The notes under the pieces were generated by a model. The model was not told the origin of the DNA and ran no database searches. It saw nothing but the letters and a program-made list of their open reading frames with translations. DNA of 64,000 nt from Desmodus rotundus (taxonomy: Eukaryota > Chordata > Mammalia > Chiroptera > Phyllostomidae), in assembly GCF_022682495.2 (NCBI RefSeq), contig NC_071397.1:13731082-13795081 (forward strand), written 5' to 3'. A program made the position numbers and the translations under genes. Positions 56,580 through 64,000 of this stretch are shown here, piece after piece; position 1 is the stretch's first letter; each line of letters starts with the position of its first letter.

Positions 56580-57330
56580 CCATTATTCCTCCAGTGAGTC
56601 GGGAAACATGAAAAAACCTTTAGCGCCGAACAGCCCACACAGCATTGGAAAAGAACATGTAGTTGATTGCTGTATCCTGCGTCAACTGATCACCTCCTCT
56701 TCTATGCAGATCAGATGCTGGGGACTCTGTGTTTTCACGGTAGCAGCTGTTGCCACTGATTCTGCCGCAAGCGGCATCCGAGCAGAGATGGAGCTTGTAT
56801 GGGAGGCACGATTTTACCTCTGCCTTCTCAGGGTTTTGTAGCCGGGCCTGAGAATTAAACTGACATAAAACTGATTAACAGGAGAAAACCTTATAAAGTT
56901 ATGCACGTTTTACACGACACGGCAGCCCTTATAAGGAAATAGAGATGCAAAGACATGGTAAAGCCTAACGGTTGTTATACCAGGATGAACAGAGAGGGAA
57001 TTGTGGAAACGTAACTAAAATATACGAGGAGGCCAAAGGAAGATGAGAATTATTTTCGCAAGGTCTGCCTGTACGGAGTTCGCTCTGCTTTGACTCTCCG
57101 TCAAAGAACTGTTTCTTTCTTTTTTTTTTTTCTTGGTACAGAGATGGCATCTTTCACACAGGAGTTTTTAATCTCCTGTTTTCAGGAAGACACAGGGAGG
57201 TTAGAACTGCCTTTTTGACCTGTTGTTTTTTTAAGCGCCTTTAGCTCAAAAACTCCTTGTGCCGAAATGGCGTATTGTGGGTGGGTTATTCTGCCATTCT
57301 TCAAATTCATTTTTTATCCGCTGCCTATTA
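56580..57330 (+). mobile_element. possible LTR relic of an endogenous retrovirus
   Basis: Phrases ATAAAGTTATGCACGTTTTA, CCCTTATAAGGAAATAGAGA, TTAGCTCAAAAACTCCTTGT and GCCGAAATGGCGTATTGTGG are reminiscent of old mammalian LTRs. The tail GGGTGGGTTATTCTGCC fits an LTR end region. No TG...CA boundary, duplication or coding remnant was confirmed. Described only as a fossil. Confidence 0.35.
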
Positions 57331-59639
57331 GGTAGATAAAAACAATGGTGGATGTGAAAATTTAGGAGGGTTTTCCTCTTGCCCTTCCCTGAGATTTATT
57401 ATAGTTTGTACTCAGTTAATGAGGAGAATTGGAAGTCCAGATTGCTTAATTATTTCATTTTAATCATATATTTGAGATATTTAGAAGGTAATTCTTGGGC
57501 TGCCACGCTATAGGTCCTCTCTGTTGGGACGAGGGGTAGGCGGTAAAGGTCCACGTGGAGAATCTCCAGCTTCTCCTGAGGAGCGGGGTTGGAGGCGGGG
57601 CAGGGATGCAAATCCTATTGCAGGTCCCCCCGCACTCGCGTCAACCTGCTGTCTAAAAGCAGAACTTCCCTGTGAAACCTTCCGAAGTTGAAATGGAGTA
57701 AAGAGAAGATGATTCCCTGCTTTTCCGAAAACTCATTTTACACCGCTTCACTTCATGAAAGACCTATATTAGTACTTGTTTTTTTTTCTAACTGAAAGAA
57801 ATCCAAAGAGGTTTTTCACTTTTATGAGAGAAGACATTGCCATAGTAATGGCAGGGGACACCTGTATATTCCTTTCCCAAGACACAAACCAGAGACAAAC
57901 AAGCAAGTAAATAAAAATAAGAAACAAACAAACAAAAAACCCAACTAACTGCTGCAGGTTTATGAGTCCATCTCTTGTCTTGTTGCAGAGTAGTAAATGC
58001 GGTTTATTATCTTTTGTAAAAAAGTATCATTGTCCTCAAGAATCATGTGTCTTATTTTCGCCTTTGTTGAGTGCATTCTCTGCTCTGTAAATGATTATTC
58101 TTGCCTGGGTAACCATGCTGCTGCTGATGTCTGGTGCTAGCCTCTTCCAGTGCTGGAAAAGTAGCAGGTATGACACTTGTTAAACAAATTGCCTTTTTCT
58201 TTCCTCCCAAGAGCATTTATAAAGAGATGCATTAGTCTGCTCTGAATCATCTTGTTCTCCCAATATGGAAGAAAATATACATTCAATAATCTGTTTTTTC
58301 CAGGTCCTGTCGAGTTATTTGTTTATATTGCTCAAAACAACATTTCGCCTCACTTTAATTTAGAATGCTAGTGTTCTTAATCCCAAAAGTAACGATCCTA
58401 TTCAGGAAGACAAAAAACAGTTAAAATGACAAGATGAGGCTCCTTATCGCAAAATACAAGAAAAATATAACTATCATTGCCCAATATTCCTAGAAAGGAG
58501 AAACTGAAGCAAGAATAAAGTGAAGACGCAGCAGTTTGGAAGGTGAAACCCAGCGCAGCCCAGCGTGAAGAAATAGGAAGTGAGCCACGATGAGGTGTAG
58601 CAGTGGGAACACACGGCCAAGCTGGCTACCCCTTCCCGGCTGCTGCGTGGAGACCTAGCAGCTTCTCAGCAGGGACGTTGCTGTACACAAGTGCTGCTCT
58701 GGAGGATGACAAGGAGAAACAGACTATGACTTTGAGCATCTTCAGGAGGGATGAAGGAGACAGAACTTATTTGCCTAACTCTCTAATTTTTTGCTTCCCA
58801 TTAGTCAAAGTTTACCCTTAGTAGGAGCGAATGCCCTCATATCCCGGGATGTGTCATTTGGCACTTTCTGTAGAAGCTCAGAATGCCAAGTCCCCTCTAG
58901 TGATGTGAAGTTTCAGCCAAATGTGAAAGAGGACAAAGGCAGAAATTCTGGTCACACAGCAGGTTGGCCTGGCTGTGCACAGTTAAGGATACAAAGCTTG
59001 ACATTCTCAGGGAGAGTGACTAGTTGTCCCTGGACAGAGGCCTGAGAAGACCCCAGCAAAACCCGTTCAGTATGGCAGTTTCAGAGTTGCGCCCGTGTGG
59101 AGGAGGCTGCCAGCACCAAAGGAATCTAAGGAAGTGCATAAGATTTATGTCTCTTAAAACAACGTGGATCTTTAAAAAGCACAACTGAACAATAAGTAGA
59201 GAGAGGTAAGAAACCCATCAGAGAGTCTGTCCCATGTAGGTAAACACAAAAGCATGATGCTTTTAAGTTGAATTAAAAAACAAACAGGCATCTTATAATC
59301 AGACTCTCAAGATTCAGCGTTACACTAATCAACATTTTGTACAGCACAACATGTCACAGTATCCTCTTCATCCTTCTTCCCACATTGGCTTCCATGCCAC
59401 AGGCTCTGCACTGATCACAGTGAAGAACTTCAGGCTTCCACTGATACACTGCCCACACGCTGGGTGAAAAATGGCAGCAACAGAAGGAGACCCAGCACAG
59501 CTTCCAACACTCAGCTGCAAATTTTGCGGGAAGTAGTGTAAATGATTAATGCCTTTGTATTTTTTGTTTTTCAAACTAACAATCAGCCAAATGTAGACCC
59601 TTGAGAGTCTATGATGGTTCATAGAAACCAGATTTAAAA
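57331..59639. other. unique region with two modestly GC-rich patches
   Basis: 57500-57660 has several CpG; 58540-59100 has longer open frames (58603-58821, 58791-59045) and an acceptor-like CTAATTTTTTGCTTCCCATTAG before 58805. No gene family is recognised, and the second patch may be an old LTR or pseudogene. No domain is visible. Confidence 0.35.
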
Positions 59640-61490
59640 TTACTATCATTGCTGTTGTTGCTGGTAGGAAAACGTCCTTTAACTACAAAGTGATCATATT
59701 TCATAGTTTCAGGTGTTCAAATAGTGATTAGACATGTATATAAGTTATGAAGTAACCACCCCAATAAGTCTATGTATTGTACACAGATATTACAATATTA
59801 TTGATTATATTCCTAATGGCGTATTTGACATTCCTGTGACTATTTTGTAACTGCCAATTTTCACATCTTAATCCCTTCATCTTTTTTAACCCAGCCCACC
59901 CACCCCTTCCCATCTGGCAATAATCAGTTTGTTCTCTGTATCTGTGAGTCTGTTCCAGTTTGTTCACTTTTTTAAAGGATTCTACATGTGAATTAAATCA
60001 AATAATATTTGTCTTTCTCTGACTTATTTCATTTTGCATAATACCCTCTAGGTCCATCAATATTGTCACAGATGGCAAGAGTTTGTTCTTTTTTATGGCT
60101 GAGTCATATGCCATTGTATATACGTACCACTTCATTTTTTTCTTTTGTATCCATTCACGTATCGATGGATACTCAGGTTGCTTTGTCTCTTGGCTGTTGT
60201 AAACAATGTAGCAATGAACATAGGGGTGCCAATATCTTTTTGAATTAGCATTCTGGATTTTTTTTGATAAATGCCCAGAAGTGGAATTGCTAGGTTATAT
60301 AGTAGTTCTATCAGTCATTTTTTGAAGAAGGTTTGTTTTATATAGAGGCTGCACCGATTTGCATCCCACCAACAATACAGTATGGTTCCCTTTCCTCCAC
60401 ATCCTCATCAATACTTGTTGCTCATGGATTTATTAGTGACAGCCATTCTGACAGGTGTGAAGTGATGTTTCCCTGATGATTAGTGTGGTTAAGCATCTTT
60501 TCTTTTGTCTATTGGCCATCTGTATTCCTCTTTGGAGAAATGTATCTCTTCTGCCCATTTTCTTTTTTTATGAGAATGTTTGTTTTCTGGTGTTAAGTTA
60601 TATGAGTTTCCTATGTACTTTGGATATTAACCCTTTATTGGATATATCATTGGCAAATATTTTCTTCCATTCAATAGTGTATGTTTTCATTTTCTTGATG
60701 GTTTATTCACTGTGCCAAAGCTCTTCAGTTGGATATAGTCCCATTTATTTTTTTCTTTTGTTTCCTTTGCCTGAGACACATCCAACAAAATATTACTAAG
60801 AGCAATGCCAAAAAGTTTACTGCCTATGTTTTCTTCCAGCAGTTTCATGTCTTACATTGTCTTTAACCCATTTTGAGTTTATTCTTGTATGTGGTGTAAG
60901 AAAGTGGTCCACTTTCATTCTTTTACATGTGCCTGTTCGGTTTTTCCAACACAGTTCATTGAAGAGACTGTCTTTACCTTATTGTATATTCTTGTCTCCT
61001 TTGTCATAGATTAATTGAGTATATTGGTGAGGGTTTATTTCTGGGCTCTCTATTCTGTTCCATTGACTCGTGTGTCTGTTTTTATGCCAGTACCATGCTG
61101 CTTGGACTACTGTGACTTTGTAGTGTAGTTGGATATCAGGTAGCATGATACCTCCAATTTTGTTCTTTCTTGAGATTTCTTTGGCTATTTGGGGTCTTTC
61201 ATGGTTCCATCAAAATTTAGGATGATTTTTTTCTAGCTCTGTGAAAAATGCCATTGGTATTTTGATAGGAATTGCATTAAATTTGTAGATTGCTTTGGGG
61301 AGTAGGGATGTTTTAACCATGTTAGTCCTTCCTATCATGAGCACAGTATATGCTTCTATTTATTTGTATCTTGTTCAATTTCTTCCTTCAGTGTCTTGTA
61401 GTTTTCTGAGTACAGATTTTTTACCTTGATCTTAAATTTCCTTGGTTCAATTTACTTCTAAGTATTTTATTCTTTTTGGTCCAATATTTT
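59640..61490 (-). mobile_element. L1MA-type element, 3' half, decayed
   Basis: Plus-strand order: TTGTACACAGATATTACAAT, TCTGTATCTGTGAGTCTGTT, TCTCTGACTTATTTCATTTT, TCTAGGTCCATCAATATTGT, then ORF2 C-terminal half in reverse, for example GAACATAGGGGTGCCAATAT, CCTGATGATTAGTGTGGTTAA and TGGTTCCATCAAAATTTAG, up to about 61490. It spans the 3' UTR and roughly the last 1.5 kb of ORF2, with many stops and small indels. An old placental L1 family, clearly older than the element at 7761. Confidence 0.8.
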
Positions 61491-61509
61491 AAGTATTTTA
61501 AAAAATAAT

Positions 61510-61660
61510 TTTAACCTAAGAAGTAAGTACTACTACTACCTCTATTTTATGGAAAAGGAAACCGAGAAGCTCAGTGCTTACGTAACCTGCCTAGGGTCAC
61601 ACAGGCAAGGAAAACGGTGTAACTGCAATTTGAGCAGTCTGGAGCCAGGAGCTCCCTTTT
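61510..61660 (+). repeat. MIR fragment, plus strand
   Basis: AAGTAAGTACTACTACTACC, CTATTTTATGGAAAAGGAAA, CCTGCCTAGGGTCACACAGG and GAGCAGTCTGGAGCC follow the MIR core order closely. A recognisable, moderately preserved copy. Confidence 0.82.
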
Positions 61661-61701
61661 AGCTAAAAATGATCGTTTCCTTGTTCCTAATACTTTAAAA
61701 G

Positions 61702-61726
61702 GTGTGTGTGTGTGTGTGTGTGTGTG
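61702..61726. repeat. (TG)n microsatellite
   Basis: Pure TG repeat of about 12 units. Confidence 0.92.
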
Positions 61727-63869
61727 CTATGAAAAGGAGTGCCTATGAGTTCTTGTTTCTCTTATGTGGTCAATAGCAAATATGGAACCTATTTTCAAAA
61801 TAGGGTTCATTTTTCTCTGCTCTATCACGGAGTAGAATGTAAGTCAGGAAGGGAATCTGAAGAACTCTGAAACGATCTTTTTCTCAACTCTCATAAGCTT
61901 TATATCAAATATGTTAAGGAATCTATTTCCTTGCCCTTCATAAATGTGCTCAGGTTTATGAAACATGACAAGTGACAGATTGTTTAAGTCATTTAATCAC
62001 TAACACACCTGTCTCAGATAGTGAGGTAGTACTCCAGCTGCTGGGAAAGTTAGTAAGTTCGTTACTAAGTGATTGAGAAAAGTGGTGACACATCTGTAAC
62101 TGTCTCATATTGCAAGGAAAGTAAGCTAGGAGTTACCCCCTGACACTGAGAGGGCTGCCAGGAGACAGAAAGCCTCTCCTCCAGGTACCACCGATTGCTG
62201 AATGTGCACTTAGCAGGCCCTTGCAGGGAACACGCATTTAGAGGTGGGGAGGCTGAGGACTTTCACAACATTTTACTCGTGGGATTCTGCTCCCACCACA
62301 ATTCCAAGCATGAAACAGGTAATGCTTCCAGTTTGAGATTTAAGATGCACACAGATTCACAGCAGCTTCATCTTTGTCTCCTTCCACCAGGCATTCAAAA
62401 TCTTTTCCAAAGCACATCTGATTTGTAGACAAGTGTGAAGGCAACTAGAATCAGTCTGTTGATAATTGGAGTGATAAGGATAGTTTCACATTGCTTACTT
62501 TACTTAATTAAGGTTTATACTTATTTTTATACACTTTTTTTCTGGATCCCTTTATTCTCACCTCCAACCTCCAGCTAAGGCCCTCTCTCTCTCTCTCTGC
62601 AATTTGTGCAGAGTATAATTCTGTGAGTTGTCTAGACTTGCCTATAAATGTACATGATGAACTTACTCATTCTCAATTACCAGCATGGGCGGTCCCTGCC
62701 TTCCCCCAAATTATCACATTACATTAACAGTACTGAGACTGCAGTCCAACTGGGCACTATCAGAATAAAGCTGGTTGTTTCTCTTTCACCTTTTATCACA
62801 GGGGCAACTTTTGTCCCCACCAACACTTAGGGGAACACATCTGCATGCTCGTTCTAGCTCGCCCATTCATGGTGGTGTACCTTTCTCAGGCATCATTAGC
62901 ATATTTGCTGAGGATTAGCTCTAGTTCAGAATAAGGAGCTCAGCTACATCATATGTCTAAAGTAAAATAATCGATTCTACAACTTTCTGTTACAAGTCCT
63001 TGGAGAAATAGAAATGACTGATTTCGTATGAGACCTCCAGTCCTGAAAGGACGCACTCAGGCATTAGAATCAATCCTTGGCAGGTGGAAGGGTCAGTCCT
63101 GGCTCAGCCATCCTGCTGAGATCTCAAACATGTGGAGGGCTTTAACTTTTTGTGTTTACTTTGATACTCCTTGTATTTAACCTACAAATATGTTAAATTA
63201 GTCCTCTAAATATTTAGTGCTGCTTATATAATTAATAAATAGAAACTAAAATTTCGTAAGCTGAATCTCTTAAGAACCTAAAAGTTGCAAGCTTGATTCT
63301 TCTCGAATATCGATAAAATTGAGTTTTTCTTGCCAACTTCTTCCGAGTGCTTTGAGCAACATAAACTCAGATAAGGCGAACAAAAATGGCAATAGTCACA
63401 ATGTTTGTTTTTGTATATATCCTTAATTACAGAAACTAATGCTGACTTTGATTGAGTCCTCATAATATATAAATATATTTTGTGACTTCTTGGGGTATAA
63501 GAATCATTTATTTTGTGATTTCAAAATAAATCAATTCAAAAGAAAAACAATTTTGTTTTTTAATTAGTCAGGGTTGCAGTATCTGGGCTGGGTCACTGAG
63601 TGCCATGCTGGCCTCCTCCTCACAGCCCCAGGTCACTGGTCATGTCAACATGGTGGTCTGCTCTGTGCCTTCCTCTACGTGGAACCACTGGCCCCCTCTT
63701 CACTGTGCTCCGAGCAAGTGCTGTTAGTCCAATGCATTTCATCTCAGCTTCCTGTGGCTGCACGTGTCTTATTGGAGTTTTATGAGGGATTTGAGAAGTT
63801 TTGCAGATAATAGGAGAATGTGCAAATGTCAGTTTTCTTTTCAATTTCTGTTTGCTTGGGGACATTGTT
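61727..63869. other. unique region, no gene seen
   Basis: Contains a (CT)n run at about 62583-62600. 63580-63780 is slightly GC-rich with repeat-like phrasing but no family that I can name. Confidence 0.4.
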
Positions 63870-64000
63870 TTCTTCTTAATATATTTCATTTTTAGATAAT
63901 TGTAGATTCACATGCAGTTTTAAGAACTAATACAGGGTAATCCATGTATACTTTACCCAGTTTTCTTCAATGGTAACATCTTGCAAAATTATACTCTAAC
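63870..64000 (-). mobile_element. ancient L1M-type fragment, cut by window edge
   Basis: TTGTAGATTCACATGCAGTT, TTTACCCAGTTTTCTTCAAT and GGTAACATCTTGCAAAATTA are the reverse-complement phrases of an old mammalian L1 3' region. It continues beyond the window. Confidence 0.75.

Noticed and set aside
1..64000. CRISPR arrays, operons, bacterial or phage genes
   Set aside because: All repeats are dispersed eukaryotic elements; no regularly spaced direct repeats and no bacterial gene organisation.
1..64000. Recent Helitron, piggyBac or hAT elements known from Myotis
   Set aside because: I found no recognisable Helitron, piggyBac or young hAT ends; only the ancient MER5A and mariner relics. This argues weakly against a Myotis origin but proves nothing.

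Overview
This window reads as gene-poor nuclear DNA (intergenic or deep intronic) from a bat, most likely one outside the fruit-bat family. The main reason is repeated copies of a tRNA-derived SINE with the conserved GGTTCGATTCC B-box head and a CT-rich tail, as in the VES family of vespertilionid and related bats. The rest of the repeat content is placental: L1, half-L1-like elements, MER5A, MIR, MLT1 and mariner relics. No host protein-coding gene can be supported. Two short exon-like stretches are flagged as candidates only.

Layout. 1-7.7 kb: a mariner relic, an old interspersed repeat, one SINE, MIR and MER5A in AT-rich unique DNA. 7.76-14.41 kb: a full-length L1 on the minus strand with both ORFs open, bounded by an identical 11-bp target-site duplication. 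14.44-14.98 kb: a second mariner relic. 17.3-20.1 kb: an ORF1-only (half-L1, HAL1-like) element with a nested SINE. 21-29 kb: scattered SINEs, old L1 relics and a mariner end. 29.9-32.5 kb: an old L1/HAL1 relic hit later by a SINE and by a twin-primed L1. 34.5-35.1 kb: an MLT1-type LTR. 35-38 kb: a locally GC-richer patch with an exon-like segment and a 224-codon open frame of unknown meaning. 38.7-40.1 kb: a second twin-primed L1. 45.0-46.9 and 52.5-54.4 kb: two related HAL1-like elements in opposite orientation. 47.5-49.5 kb: an old L1 relic and a third TIR-bearing mariner. 55-64 kb: SINE, old L1MA-like relics, a possible LTR relic, MIR and simple repeats.

How the parts work together. The intact L1 encodes an RNA-binding chaperone (ORF1p) and an endonuclease/reverse transcriptase (ORF2p). 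By established knowledge, such machinery mobilises its own RNA in cis and SINE RNAs in trans, and can account for the SINE, HAL1-like and truncated L1 copies seen here. The most interesting object is this apparently intact, probably young L1 with its long CpG-rich, repeat-containing 5' UTR. Next are the three ORF1-only elements and the two 5'-inverted L1 copies. All family assignments are by reading and memory; no database search was possible.
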